This document shows, piece by piece, positions 36,806-46,160 of a DNA stretch of 64,000 nt; position 1 is the stretch's first letter; the number at the start of each line of letters is the position of its first letter. Location of the stretch: NCBI RefSeq assembly GCF_013133775.1, contig NZ_JABGBO010000002.1, positions 62,001-126,000 of the forward strand, read 5' to 3'. The translations under genes and the position numbers were made by a program. This DNA is from Pelistega europaea. Its GTDB lineage: Bacteria > Pseudomonadota > Gammaproteobacteria > Burkholderiales > Burkholderiaceae_B. The notes under the pieces were generated by a model. The model worked only from the letters and a program-made list of their open reading frames with translations, was not told the origin of the DNA and made no database searches.

Positions 36806-37228
36806 ATGCAATGCCGACTGTTAAATCGTTCTAAAATCCCCCACGGTGCATTACTACTCATAGTCAGCACTGGTTTAAGTGCATGTTCATCTGAGCCCTA
36901 CCCTGAGGCCATTCAACAGGAGTTAGTTAGCTATTGTCAATCAGGCATAACCTCTGGAGAAACAATTGTCCAATCTGGTAAAAAACAAGCACTTACTAAC
37001 AAAGAGATTTATAATCTTTGTCAATTCCGCCTACAAGAGTTTATGAAACAAGTTCCATTGGCAGATTATCTGCGTCTTAATCAACATATCTATGATAATT
37101 TCCGTCGTGCCTATGGCTACAAGTATACTCTTAAAGATATTTATGAGACTTTGTCTCCAGACGATAAACAGGTCAATGCTAAAATTGCAGAAATTATTTT
37201 AGGCCTGGAGAATCAGCATGAGAAATAG
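36806..37228 (+). CDS. Small predicted lipoprotein of unknown function
   Basis: About 140 residues from the ATG at 36806; a TTG-started form five codons longer is less likely. The lipobox GLSAC puts the lipidated Cys at 27. The mature part is helical with two further Cys (SYCQSG and YNLCQFRLQEFM) that could form a disulfide. No family was recognised. The next gene starts 11 bases before this one stops and encodes a similarly built exported protein, so the two are likely translated together and may be diverged paralogues. Confidence 0.7.
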   Translation: MQCRLLNRSKIPHGALLLIVSTGLSACSSEPYPEAIQQELVSYCQSGITSGETIVQSGKKQALTNKEIYNLCQFRLQEFMKQVPLADYLRLNQHIYDNFRRAYGYKYTLKDIYETLSPDDKQVNAKIAEIILGLENQHEK

Positions 37229-37601
37229 TTTCTTGCGAAAAGGATATGTTTTCTCTGTCTTCTTTATATTGATGAGCAATTCCTTTATAGCTTATGCACA
37301 AGATATTCCTCTTGAACCAGGTTATACCGCTTATGATAAGCACAAAGCAGTCAATACTTGCATGCAATATCTTTATGTGACCCGTTTTAAAGAAATACCT
37401 GCTGATGAGAATATGTTTCCCTTGTGTGAGCAACGATTCCTTGCGCTTTCTCGCAAACTATCACATGAACAGTTCATTAAGGAGCGAGCAGAATCATCTC
37501 CTCACCAACAACAGCATACGTTCAATACTTACTATGATACGTTGTTCGGCATCCCTCCTGCTGACTTGTCTCTTCCATCCACACCGGAAAATACGCCATA
37601 G
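37218..37601 (+). CDS. Small exported protein of unknown function
   Basis: 127 residues with a signal peptide (about 1-27, ending AYA/Q). The mature part has two Cys (VNTCMQYLY and FPLCEQRFLAL) in a spacing like that of the preceding lipoprotein, and a Pro/Ser/Thr-rich tail. The start overlaps the end of the upstream gene by 11 bases in another frame. No family was recognised. It is probably periplasmic and cotranscribed with the lipoprotein gene. Confidence 0.65.
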   Translation: MRNSFLRKGYVFSVFFILMSNSFIAYAQDIPLEPGYTAYDKHKAVNTCMQYLYVTRFKEIPADENMFPLCEQRFLALSRKLSHEQFIKERAESSPHQQQHTFNTYYDTLFGIPPADLSLPSTPENTP

Positions 37602-37696
37602 CATACCAAAAACAGCAATCTATAAATGAACCATAACTAAACTATATAAGCAGTGATAAATAAACTTTTCACAGATTCTATTAGAGGTGATTTTAA

Positions 37697-38671
37697 ATGA
37701 AACAGTTAAAACTATTCAAAAAAATTATCTTGGGGATAAGCCTCTTGGGGAGTATCAGCACAGCCCAAGCCAAATGGCCAGACCATGAATTACGCCTTCT
37801 TGTCCCTTTTGGTCCTGGATCCAATCCAGATGTTGTCGCTCGCCTAGTGGCAAAAGAGGTCAGTAAAGAGTTAGATCAAACTATCATTGTTGAAAACCGT
37901 CCTGGTGCTGGTGGCAATATTGCTACAGGAGCTGTCGCGAAATCGCGACCTGACGGCTATACCTTTGGGCTTAGCATTAATGGTCCTCTTGTCTACAACC
38001 AATTTATCACCAAAAATTTAAGCTATAATCCTCAAAAAGACTTGGCTCCTCTCACATTAGCAGCAACTCAGCCTAATATTATTGTAGCCTCCAAAAGTAC
38101 AGGGGCTACAACCTTAAAAGAGCTAGTTGACTTACTCAAAGCCAACCCAGGTAAATTTAACTTTGCCACTGTGGGGATAGGTTCAGGCTCTCATTTAACA
38201 AGCGAATTATTACTCAAAGCAACACAAACTCAGGCTGTTGCCATCCCTTATAAAGGCTCACCAGATGCTGTTGCTGCCTTATTAGCTGGCGATGTGCAAT
38301 TTGCCTCATTAACTCCTGGGGCTGTCATAAATCTAGGCAAGGAAGGCAAGCTCCATGTGCTAGCACAAGCCAGCGAAAAGCGCAGCAAGGCACTGCCTGA
38401 TGTCCCTACTGTAGCAGAAACTGGAGTAGCTGATATTACTAGTCAAGCATGGAATGGCTTTGTTATTTCTAGTGCAGTACCATCTGAAATCAGAGCTAAA
38501 CTTCAAAAAGCATTATACGATGCCCTTAAAAAGCCTGAAATTCAAAGGAAATTCCAAAATCTTTATATGGAAGCCATACCTAGCACTCCACAGGAATTTA
38601 GTGCTTTCATGCAAAAAGAGCGCGAACAATGGCAACCGCTTATTGAAAGTTTAGATATTCAGCAAAAATAA
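37697..38671 (+). CDS. Bug/TctC-family tripartite tricarboxylate transporter binding protein
   Basis: 324 residues; signal peptide ending TAQA/KWP. The mature protein follows the Bug fold: LRLLVPFGPGSNPDVVARLVA, then VENRPGAGGNIATGAVAKS and PDGYT, then an IPYKGSPDAVAALLAGDVQ ligand loop. Bug proteins bind carboxylates, amino acids or vitamins, and only a few work with the TctAB permease. No tctA or tctB lies nearby, so this is an orphan binding protein. The great expansion of this family is typical of Alcaligenaceae and supports the taxonomic guess. The ligand is unknown. Confidence 0.93.
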   Translation: MKQLKLFKKIILGISLLGSISTAQAKWPDHELRLLVPFGPGSNPDVVARLVAKEVSKELDQTIIVENRPGAGGNIATGAVAKSRPDGYTFGLSINGPLVYNQFITKNLSYNPQKDLAPLTLAATQPNIIVASKSTGATTLKELVDLLKANPGKFNFATVGIGSGSHLTSELLLKATQTQAVAIPYKGSPDAVAALLAGDVQFASLTPGAVINLGKEGKLHVLAQASEKRSKALPDVPTVAETGVADITSQAWNGFVISSAVPSEIRAKLQKALYDALKKPEIQRKFQNLYMEAIPSTPQEFSAFMQKEREQWQPLIESLDIQQK

Positions 38672-38732
38672 AAGAAAAATTGTTTTTTTAGGATAAAATC
38701 AGAGGATTGAACAAAAAAAGACAATTCAGGTA

Positions 38733-40043
38733 ATGACTATGGGACAAGAAAAGCAAACCTTTCCATATACAAAAGAACTTAAAGCCATCGCTAAGGGTAA
38801 TAAAAAATCCTTGCAAAACATCTACAAGCAAGAGGCCTCGTATATGTTGGCGTTTGCTTTCAAGGTTCTACATCATTACAAGTTTGCCGAAGACGCTGTT
38901 GTTCAGACATTTACTCTCATTTGGGAAAACGCTCAGTATTTCGATGAAACCATGCCCAATCCTAGAGGCTGGATTTATACGATTTTCCGTTTTCACCTCA
39001 ACAACATCATCCGCAAGAATTACCAAGCCCTTAAAGAAAATCTTAAAGAGAGTTCTGCTGTACTAGGTGATGTTTGCACAAATTTACACGCTGGCGTTCA
39101 CAATTTTGTAGAGCCAGGCTCTTTTTATCAAGTATTTGAAGAGCTTCCTGAAGACACTCAAAAAGCACTTATCACGACTTATTTCAGTGCCGAGAGTCTA
39201 CCTGATACAGCCACTCTTTTGCAAATGCCATTAGGACAACTCAAAGAAAACCTCAAACTAGGTCTTAACTATCTTGCTCAACGACGAGATACCTTAGCAT
39301 TTAAACATGATCATACGGTTTTTATCGGTGAGTATGTGTTGGGGGCTTTGAGCGATAACGACCAGCAAGAGGCTCATGCTTTACTTGCAGAGGATCCCGT
39401 TGCAGAAAAAATTAGTTTTGTCTGGGAAGAAGAGTTTCTTCATTTTTTAAACCAGCTAATTCTTGAAACTCCTCCTGATGCCCTATGGGTACGCATCAAG
39501 CAGCTCACCACTACTGAAAAAGACACTCATACAGATACTCAAGAGCTAGCAGATGAGTTGCAGCTCACCCAAGATCAAACTAATGCACAAGGCAACTGGG
39601 ATAAATTTCTTCTGACCATGCGTCGCTGTTGGATTAGTCGCAATTTCTGGCGTTTTTTTAGTTTAGGGTTAGTTATATTAATGCTTGCTCTACTCATTAT
39701 CCGACCACTAGAAAATCCTATCCGTAATGCAGCAGTGCTTAGCTCTACAACCCAAGCTAATCAGGTAGGCTTCATTGTGAAACAGACCAACAAGCTATTC
39801 ATACAGCCAGTTGTCCATCAGAAATTAGATAGCAAAATTCGTCTACAGCTATGGCATCGAGATTCTCAAGGCTTAACGCATCCATTAGGGGTAATTGATA
39901 GCAGTCAGGATACAGTATTTCCCCGTTATAATCTGCTAAAAACTGGTGATTTGTTATTAATTAGCATTGAACCCGCTGGCCAACATTTATCCAATAGCAT
40001 TACTGGACAAATTATTTATCAAGGCTTGGTTGCCGAGTTTTAA
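38733..40043 (+). CDS. ECF sigma factor fused to an RskA-like transmembrane anti-sigma factor
   Basis: A 436-residue single frame with the parts of two proteins. Residues 14-96 resemble sigma70 region 2 (AEDAVVQTFTLIWENAQYF, RGWIYTIFRFHLNNIIRK). Residues 137-186 resemble region 4 (LPEDTQKALITTYF, MPLGQLKENLKLGLNYL), with fewer Arg residues than usual in the recognition helix. Residues 198-255 match the RskA N-terminal anti-sigma domain (YVLGALSDNDQQEA and PPDALWVRI). A membrane helix (306-325) and an RskA-type extracytoplasmic domain (about 333-436, LGVIDSS, ISIEPAG) follow. In most Proteobacteria these are two adjacent genes. The join (about 186-198) is uninterrupted. Start at the first or third codon. 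Function is inferred; release by proteolysis would be needed for transcription. Confidence 0.8.
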   Translation: MTMGQEKQTFPYTKELKAIAKGNKKSLQNIYKQEASYMLAFAFKVLHHYKFAEDAVVQTFTLIWENAQYFDETMPNPRGWIYTIFRFHLNNIIRKNYQALKENLKESSAVLGDVCTNLHAGVHNFVEPGSFYQVFEELPEDTQKALITTYFSAESLPDTATLLQMPLGQLKENLKLGLNYLAQRRDTLAFKHDHTVFIGEYVLGALSDNDQQEAHALLAEDPVAEKISFVWEEEFLHFLNQLILETPPDALWVRIKQLTTTEKDTHTDTQELADELQLTQDQTNAQGNWDKFLLTMRRCWISRNFWRFFSLGLVILMLALLIIRPLENPIRNAAVLSSTTQANQVGFIVKQTNKLFIQPVVHQKLDSKIRLQLWHRDSQGLTHPLGVIDSSQDTVFPRYNLLKTGDLLLISIEPAGQHLSNSITGQIIYQGLVAEF

Positions 40044-40140
40044 AATTAACTAAAACCGCTTAAAATATCGTTATTTATCGACATAATATGTTAAAATACA
40101 CATAACACAGTATTTTATGCATTGTTATGGGCGATTATTA

Positions 40141-43011
40141 ATGACTCTATCTCTGCTCGTTATTTTTCCTTTTCTTGGGAGTATCCTAGCAGGCATACTC
40201 CCACCAAATGCGCGCAATCGAGAAGCCGTCTTATCGGGTATTATCGCCTTTATTTGCCTCGGTATTGTCATTTGGCATACTCCTAGTATTTTTGCTGGCA
40301 ATGTCACCGAACAACAAATCGAATGGCTTCCCTATCTAGACTTAAATATTATTTTTAGGTTAGATGGTTTTTCTTGGCTATTTGCTTTTATCGTTTGTTT
40401 AATCGGGTTGTTGGTCGTTATCTATGCACGCTACTACATGAATCCAGCAGACCCTGTACCGCGATTTTTCGCCTTTTTCCTTGCTTTTATGGGGTCTATG
40501 CTTGGTGTTGTACTATCGGGCAATGTCATCCAATTAGTAATTTTTTGGGAGTTGACCTCCCTCTCCTCTTTTATGCTAATTGCCTACTGGCATCACCGTC
40601 CAGAAGCTAGACGTGGAGCTCGTATCGCGTTGACTATCACAGCAGCAGGTGGTTTTTGTCTTCTCGCTGCTATGTTACTTATCGGTCAAGTGGTCAACTC
40701 CTATGAATTGCGAGTTATTCTGCAATCAGGAGATACTATTCGTCACGATGATTTATATCCCCTGATTGTGATTCTCTTTGTAATTGGGGCTCTGACTAAG
40801 AGTGCACAGTTCCCTTTCCAATTCTGGCTTCCCAATGCCATGGCAGCCCCTACACCCGTGTCTGCGTATTTACACTCCGCCACTCTTGTTAAGGCAGGAG
40901 TCTTTATTCTCGCCCGTTTCTGGCCCGTGTTAGCATTAACGGATGAATGGTTCTGGTTTGTAGGCTTATCAGGTTTCTTGTCTTTGGCTATCGGGGCTTA
41001 TATTGCCACTTTTCAACGCGATATGAAAGGTGTTCTCGCTTACTCTACAATTAGTCACCTAGGGCTAATTACCTTATTACTCGGACTTAATAGCCCATTA
41101 GCCCTAATCGCAGCAGTATTTCATATGATTAATCATGCGACCTTTAAAGCCTCGCTTTTTATGGCTACAGGTATTGTGGACCACGAGACTGGAACACGCG
41201 ATATGTTTGTGCTATCAGGACTACGTAAAAGCATGCCCCTGACTGCTACTCTAGCTATTGTAGCAGCAGCGGCAATGGCAGGTGTACCCTTACTCAACGG
41301 TTTCATTTCTAAAGAGATGTTTTTCTCAGAAACGCTCAATTACCATATCGGAGGACGTTATCTGCTTCCTGTACTCGCTGTGATTGCCAGTGCATTTAGC
41401 GTGGCTTATTCATTACGCTTTATTCTAAAAGTCTTTTTTGGAAGGCCTGCTCAAGACCTACCTAGAGCACCTCATGAACCACCTAAATGGATGTTGTTCC
41501 CCAGTGCTGTACTCGTATGTCTTTGCATTCTTATCGGAGTGCTTCCTGCTACTGTCATAGCCCCTGTCCTAGAAATCGCGACCAGTGCAATTATAGGGGC
41601 CGACCACCCAGCTATCAATCTTGCCATTTTCCATGGTTTTAATATACCTTTATTAATGAGTGCACTCGCCTTGGTAGGAGGCATTATTCTTTATCTGGGC
41701 CTACGACCTTATTGGGCAACTCATCCTGGACGCACTTTAGGCATTCGTATTGAGGGAAGAGCGATTTTTGACCGCATTATGGATGGCTTAGATATTACCG
41801 CCAGTACGATTAATACTTATATAGCCTCTAGTCGCGTCCAAGTACAGGTCTTCTGTATTATTGTGGTGAGTTTTGTAGTAGCACTGATTCCCCTATTACG
41901 CTATCAGGACTGGTGGCAAGTGCCACGTACTGAATTTAGTATGAGTTTTGCCATATTGTGGCTCGTTGGTGCTGCCTGTGCTATTGGTGCAGCATATCAA
42001 GCTAAATACAATCGTTTTCGTGCCATTGTATTTGCTGGTGGTGCTGGTGTAGTCACTATTATTACATTCGCCTGGTTATCTGCCCCTGACTTAGCCTTGA
42101 CCCAATTAATGATAGAAACCGTCACTGTTGTGTTGCTTTTATTGGGATTGCGCTGGTTGCCACGTCGCAGTAAAAATGATGAAATGACAGAGGCTGAAGA
42201 AACGGTTGCCCATTTACGGCATACCCGTGATGCTATGCTTTCCATCGCCACTGGGATAGGGATTGCTTTGCTAACTTACATTATCACCACACGTAATACT
42301 ATTCCCTCTATCGGTAAATTCTTTCTTGAACAATCTCTCCCTGAAGGTGGAGGAGCCAATGTTGTCAATGTGCTTCTAGTAGATTTCCGTGCTTTTGACA
42401 CATATGGTGAGATTACAGTACTGGGCATTGTGGCACTTACTGTTTATGCTTTATTACGCCGTTTTCGCCCCCCAGAAGAAAGTATTTATGCACTTGAAAA
42501 ACGCACCAAGATAGCTTCTACAGATTTAACTATTATCCAAGAAAATGAGGCTCTTCCTCGCGGAACGTTGCTTGTGCCCAATGTACTAGCACGGTTTATC
42601 CTCCCTATCATCAGTCTTATTGCTGTCTTCTTCTTTTTACGAGGACATAATTTGCCAGGAGGGGGTTTTACTGCAGGAGTTATTTTTGCTACGGGTGTCA
42701 TTATTCAGTATATGGTTAGTGGCATTCATTGGGTAGAGCGTCGCTCACGTATTCGCCCCCAAAACTGGATAGCCATAGGACTCATCATGGCAGCACTTGC
42801 TGGATTCTTACCCTTTTTATATGGTTTACCGTTTTTGTCTGCATTGGCATGGCATGTTAATTTACCAGTTCTAGGAGAACTGCACCTATCCAGTGTGATG
42901 CTATTTGATTTTGGCGTCTTTATGCTAGTTGTAGGGGCTGTGACCTATATGCTAGTGGCACTAGCTCACCAATCCTTACGTTCGCAACGCAAAAAAGGAG
43001 AGACTTCATGA
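40141..43011 (+). CDS. mnhA: Mrp Na+/H+ antiporter, fused MnhA-MnhB subunit
   Basis: About 956 residues from the ATG at 40141 (MTLSLLVIFPFLGS); an ATG at 40117 would add eight. The N-terminal part is the NuoL-like antiporter core (about 60-500, with LTSLSSFMLIAYWH, KSAQFPFQFWLPNAMAAPTPVSAYLHSA split over two helices). A DUF4040-type segment (AGGAGVVTIITFAWLSAPDL) follows. The C-terminal 150 residues are the MnhB domain (RGHNLPGGGFTAGVIFA). A/B fusion is the PhaAB or group 2 Mrp arrangement. The six-gene operon secretes Na+ or K+ in exchange for protons and supports pH and salt tolerance. Confidence 0.93.
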   Translation: MTLSLLVIFPFLGSILAGILPPNARNREAVLSGIIAFICLGIVIWHTPSIFAGNVTEQQIEWLPYLDLNIIFRLDGFSWLFAFIVCLIGLLVVIYARYYMNPADPVPRFFAFFLAFMGSMLGVVLSGNVIQLVIFWELTSLSSFMLIAYWHHRPEARRGARIALTITAAGGFCLLAAMLLIGQVVNSYELRVILQSGDTIRHDDLYPLIVILFVIGALTKSAQFPFQFWLPNAMAAPTPVSAYLHSATLVKAGVFILARFWPVLALTDEWFWFVGLSGFLSLAIGAYIATFQRDMKGVLAYSTISHLGLITLLLGLNSPLALIAAVFHMINHATFKASLFMATGIVDHETGTRDMFVLSGLRKSMPLTATLAIVAAAAMAGVPLLNGFISKEMFFSETLNYHIGGRYLLPVLAVIASAFSVAYSLRFILKVFFGRPAQDLPRAPHEPPKWMLFPSAVLVCLCILIGVLPATVIAPVLEIATSAIIGADHPAINLAIFHGFNIPLLMSALALVGGIILYLGLRPYWATHPGRTLGIRIEGRAIFDRIMDGLDITASTINTYIASSRVQVQVFCIIVVSFVVALIPLLRYQDWWQVPRTEFSMSFAILWLVGAACAIGAAYQAKYNRFRAIVFAGGAGVVTIITFAWLSAPDLALTQLMIETVTVVLLLLGLRWLPRRSKNDEMTEAEETVAHLRHTRDAMLSIATGIGIALLTYIITTRNTIPSIGKFFLEQSLPEGGGANVVNVLLVDFRAFDTYGEITVLGIVALTVYALLRRFRPPEESIYALEKRTKIASTDLTIIQENEALPRGTLLVPNVLARFILPIISLIAVFFFLRGHNLPGGGFTAGVIFATGVIIQYMVSGIHWVERRSRIRPQNWIAIGLIMAALAGFLPFLYGLPFLSALAWHVNLPVLGELHLSSVMLFDFGVFMLVVGAVTYMLVALAHQSLRSQRKKGETS

Positions 43012-43060
43012 TAGATGCTTTCCTTGCCACCCCTTTATTTCTAACACGAGGAGACTTAGC

Positions 43061-43408
43061 ATGGAAATAGTTTATGCACTTGCTGTTGGTATTCTCGCAG
43101 GTTCAGGTGTATGGTTGTTACTGCGCCCACGTACATTCCAAGTTATTATCGGTCTGTCGCTGCTTTCCTATGCGATTAATCTCTTTATTTTTGGCACAGG
43201 GCGTTTGTTTGTAGGAGCCCCTCCGATTATTAATAAGACAGCACCGGTTGACACCATTTTATATGCTGACCCTATACCTCAGTCCCTTGTACTCACTGCC
43301 ATTGTTATTGGTTTCGCAATGACTGCTCTCATTTTGGTTGTTATTATGGCTCAACGTGGGATGACTGGATCAGACCATGTAGATGGAAAGGTTGAGAAAC
43401 GCTCATGA
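43061..43408 (+). CDS. mnhC: Mrp Na+/H+ antiporter subunit C
   Basis: 115 residues with three membrane helices, like NuoK, with LSLLSYAINLFIFGTGRL and DPIPQSLVLTAIVIGFA as family signatures. GAGGAG lies eight bases upstream of the start. The stop overlaps the mnhD start by four bases (ATGA). Confidence 0.95.
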   Translation: MEIVYALAVGILAGSGVWLLLRPRTFQVIIGLSLLSYAINLFIFGTGRLFVGAPPIINKTAPVDTILYADPIPQSLVLTAIVIGFAMTALILVVIMAQRGMTGSDHVDGKVEKRS

Positions 43409-45036
43409 TATTTTGGAATAATCTGCCTGTCTTTAGTATCGCCATTCCCATGTTCACTGGGGCATTGATGGTATACCTCAAGGATAAGCGTCGTCACTTT
43501 AATAAAGCATTAGGGATTTTGTCCGCTCTTGCTCAGTTAGTAGTGGCCATTTTGCTTATGATAGGGGTGACAGGACAACTAGAATATGTAAGCTGGTTTA
43601 ATAATATTGCAGTGTACTTGTTGGGTGATTGGGAGGCTCCTTATGGTATTGTGCTGGTTGCTGATCGTCTCACTGCATTGATGCTGCTATTGACTGCAGG
43701 GTTGGGATTAACTTGTTTAATTTACTCAAGCTCGCTATGGGACAGAGCAGGAGTACATTTCTATCCCCTATTCCAGTTTATTATGATGGGGCTTAATGGT
43801 GCTTTCCTAACAGGGGATTTATTTAATCTTTTTGTCTTTTTTGAAATCTTTTTAGCCGCTTCTTATGGACTGCTTTTGCATGGATCAGGTGTCAGCCGTG
43901 TAGGGTCAGGGTTTCACTATATTGTAGTAAACCTACTAGGTAGCTTTTTGATGCTCATTGGCATTTCAATGATTTATTCTGTCACAGGCACTCTTAATCT
44001 GGCCGAAATCGGCATGAAAGCCGGCAACTTGAGTGCCAGCGAACGCATTTTATTTGAAACTGCTTGTGCTTTTTTAGCAACCGCTTTTCTTATTAAAGCA
44101 GCTGCCTGGCCTCTGAGTTTCTGGTTGATTAATGCCTATGCCTCTGCGGTAGCACCGGTTGCAGCCATGTTCTCTATCATGACTAAAGTAGGCATCTACG
44201 CACTATTGCGGGTAGGCTCATTACTATTGCCCACTGGGGCTCCAGCTGGTTTTGGTGGGGAATGGATGTTCTATATGGGTCTAGGCACCCTTTTTTATGG
44301 CACGATGGGCTTACTTGCTGAGAAAAACCTTGGCCGTATGATTTCCTACTTTATTGTGATTTCTTCAGGCACTCTTTTAACTGCATTAGGTATGCCTGGT
44401 GTCACGCTGACAGGACCCTCACTTTACTATCTTGTTAGTTCTGTATTAGCATTGGGAGTAGCCTTTTTATTAGTAGAAATTATTCGTCGCACTGAGACAG
44501 TTCAAAGTAGTGTATTATCCATTTCGCTAGAGGCCTTTGGGCTAGATAAAGATAAATCCTCTGACTATTCAGGAGAAGTAGTCGGTGTCCCCATCCCTGC
44601 TTCTATGGCATTTTTAGGGTTTGCATTTTTTACCTGCGTTCTTATTGTCGCAGGTTTGCCTCCATTTTCAGGTTTTTTAGCAAAATTTACCTTGCTTTCA
44701 CAAGCGATTAATCTTACTGAAGTTGCTTCCAGTACGCATAATGCTTGGATGTTAGTCGGATTCATGCTGGTCTCTGGTATGGTGACTGTGATTGTGCTAG
44801 GTCGTACAGGTACCCGTATCTTCTGGGGTTCAGGTACCTTAAACACCCCTAAACTCACGGTATCTGAAGCCCTTCCAATCACATTGCTACTCTGTGGTTG
44901 CTTTTATATCACTATTTTTGTTAGCGATGTGATGGCATATATGAACAATACAGCCACTTCTCTAGATGAGCCGATGGAGTATATCGAGGCAGTATTTCAC
45001 GCCAAACGGGTTCCATACCACTTAGGAGAACAATAA
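43405..45036 (+). CDS. mnhD: Mrp Na+/H+ antiporter subunit D
   Basis: 543 residues, a NuoM/NuoN-like antiporter subunit with about 14 helices. The proton-path signature is visible in LFVFFEIFLAASYGL (conserved Glu) and in LIKAAAWPLSFWLINAYASA (conserved Lys). A polar insertion near 375-395 (LGLDKDKSSDYSGEV-like) separates the last helices. The start overlaps mnhC by four bases and the stop overlaps mnhE by one, so translation is coupled. Confidence 0.95.
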   Translation: MIFWNNLPVFSIAIPMFTGALMVYLKDKRRHFNKALGILSALAQLVVAILLMIGVTGQLEYVSWFNNIAVYLLGDWEAPYGIVLVADRLTALMLLLTAGLGLTCLIYSSSLWDRAGVHFYPLFQFIMMGLNGAFLTGDLFNLFVFFEIFLAASYGLLLHGSGVSRVGSGFHYIVVNLLGSFLMLIGISMIYSVTGTLNLAEIGMKAGNLSASERILFETACAFLATAFLIKAAAWPLSFWLINAYASAVAPVAAMFSIMTKVGIYALLRVGSLLLPTGAPAGFGGEWMFYMGLGTLFYGTMGLLAEKNLGRMISYFIVISSGTLLTALGMPGVTLTGPSLYYLVSSVLALGVAFLLVEIIRRTETVQSSVLSISLEAFGLDKDKSSDYSGEVVGVPIPASMAFLGFAFFTCVLIVAGLPPFSGFLAKFTLLSQAINLTEVASSTHNAWMLVGFMLVSGMVTVIVLGRTGTRIFWGSGTLNTPKLTVSEALPITLLLCGCFYITIFVSDVMAYMNNTATSLDEPMEYIEAVFHAKRVPYHLGEQ

Positions 45037-45524
45037 TGATTAGTGTGTTCTTCTGGATTCCTATGACAGTCCTATTAACCCTATTATGGCTACTTCTTTC
45101 CAACAGTATAGACCTAGGGCAGTTTCTGCTAGGTGGGGGTATTAGTTTTGTATTGGTGATATTGTCACTACGGCTACGCCCAGATCTTGCTTATCCACAA
45201 AAAATTTGGCTTATTTTGCGACTTATGGGGCGAGTATTAATCGATACTTTACGTTCGAATTTGGCGGTGATAAAGCTGATTTTACAATGGCGTCGTGACG
45301 ACTTTAACTCTGGTTATGTTTACATACCATTAGAAATCCGCGATCCTCATGCAATTGCGTTTCTTGCCTGTATTATTACTTTTGCACCTGGCACAGTCTG
45401 GTCTAGTCTTTCTGAAAAAGACTATATTCTACGTTTACACGTACTAGACTTAAAAGAGGAAACTGAATGGTTCGACATCATTAAGAACCGCTACGAAAAA
45501 TTATTAATTGAGATTTTTGAGTAG
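45034..45524 (+). CDS. mnhE: Mrp Na+/H+ antiporter subunit E
   Basis: 162 residues from the ATG at 45036, which overlaps the mnhD stop. Two or three N-terminal helices, then a soluble domain with SNLAVIKLILQWRRDDFNSGYVYIPL split by family-conserved positions, and ITFAPGTVWSSL, the MnhE signature. AGGAG lies just upstream. Six bases separate it from mnhF. Confidence 0.94.
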
Positions 45525-45530
45525 TCTACT

Positions 45531-45815
45531 ATGAGCATAAATATTATTTCTCTCGCTTCCTACTTTGCGATTATGTGTTTTGCCTTAGGTTGTCTGGTTT
45601 GCACGATTCGCATTGTTAAAGGACCCAGCCCCCAAGATCGTGCTTGGGCATTGGATGCCATGTATATTAATGCCATGCTGCTTATCATTACACTAGGCAT
45701 ACTTTTTCGTACATCATGGTACTACGATATTGCATTATTAATTGCTTTATTTGGTTTTGTTGGAACAGCTGCATTAGCTAAGTTTTTATTACGCGGTGAG
45801 GTAATTGAGCCATGA
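45531..45815 (+). CDS. mnhF: Mrp Na+/H+ antiporter subunit F
   Basis: 94 residues, three helices. VKGPSPQDRAWALDAMYIN holds the conserved PRGP..DR..ALD-like loop of MnhF. Its stop overlaps the start of mnhG by four bases. Confidence 0.94.
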   Translation: MSINIISLASYFAIMCFALGCLVCTIRIVKGPSPQDRAWALDAMYINAMLLIITLGILFRTSWYYDIALLIALFGFVGTAALAKFLLRGEVIEP

Positions 45816-46132
45816 CTAGTGTACCTTTAATTCCCAGCATCATTATTGCAGTACTACTAATCCTTGGCAGTCTGATTACACTAATCGGCACTTTAGGATT
45901 GTTGCGTTTTAACGACTTTACAGGACGTATTCACGCTACCACCCTAGGTAATACCCTAGGTACCATGTTAGTATTGGCCGCTTCATGTTTACTCTCATGG
46001 TATATCCGTGATAGAGTGTCCTTCCACGAAGTGGTGATTATCTTATTTCTCTTTTTCACCTCCCCTATTTCTGCTATGTTGTTAATGCGTTCTTATACGC
46101 TTCGCCAAGAAAGAATGAGCATACACTCCTAG
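45812..46132 (+). CDS. mnhG: Mrp Na+/H+ antiporter subunit G
   Basis: 106 residues, three helices. GLLRFNDFTGRIHATTLGNT is the MnhG signature (usually R.pD...R.HA.t...TLG) and the protein ends in FFTSPISAMLLMRS. Last gene of the Mrp operon; an exporter gene follows after 28 bases and may be read from the same transcript. Confidence 0.94.
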   Translation: MTSVPLIPSIIIAVLLILGSLITLIGTLGLLRFNDFTGRIHATTLGNTLGTMLVLAASCLLSWYIRDRVSFHEVVIILFLFFTSPISAMLLMRSYTLRQERMSIHS

Positions 46133-46160
46133 CATAATTTGTTTTTATAAATGCGTTGAT

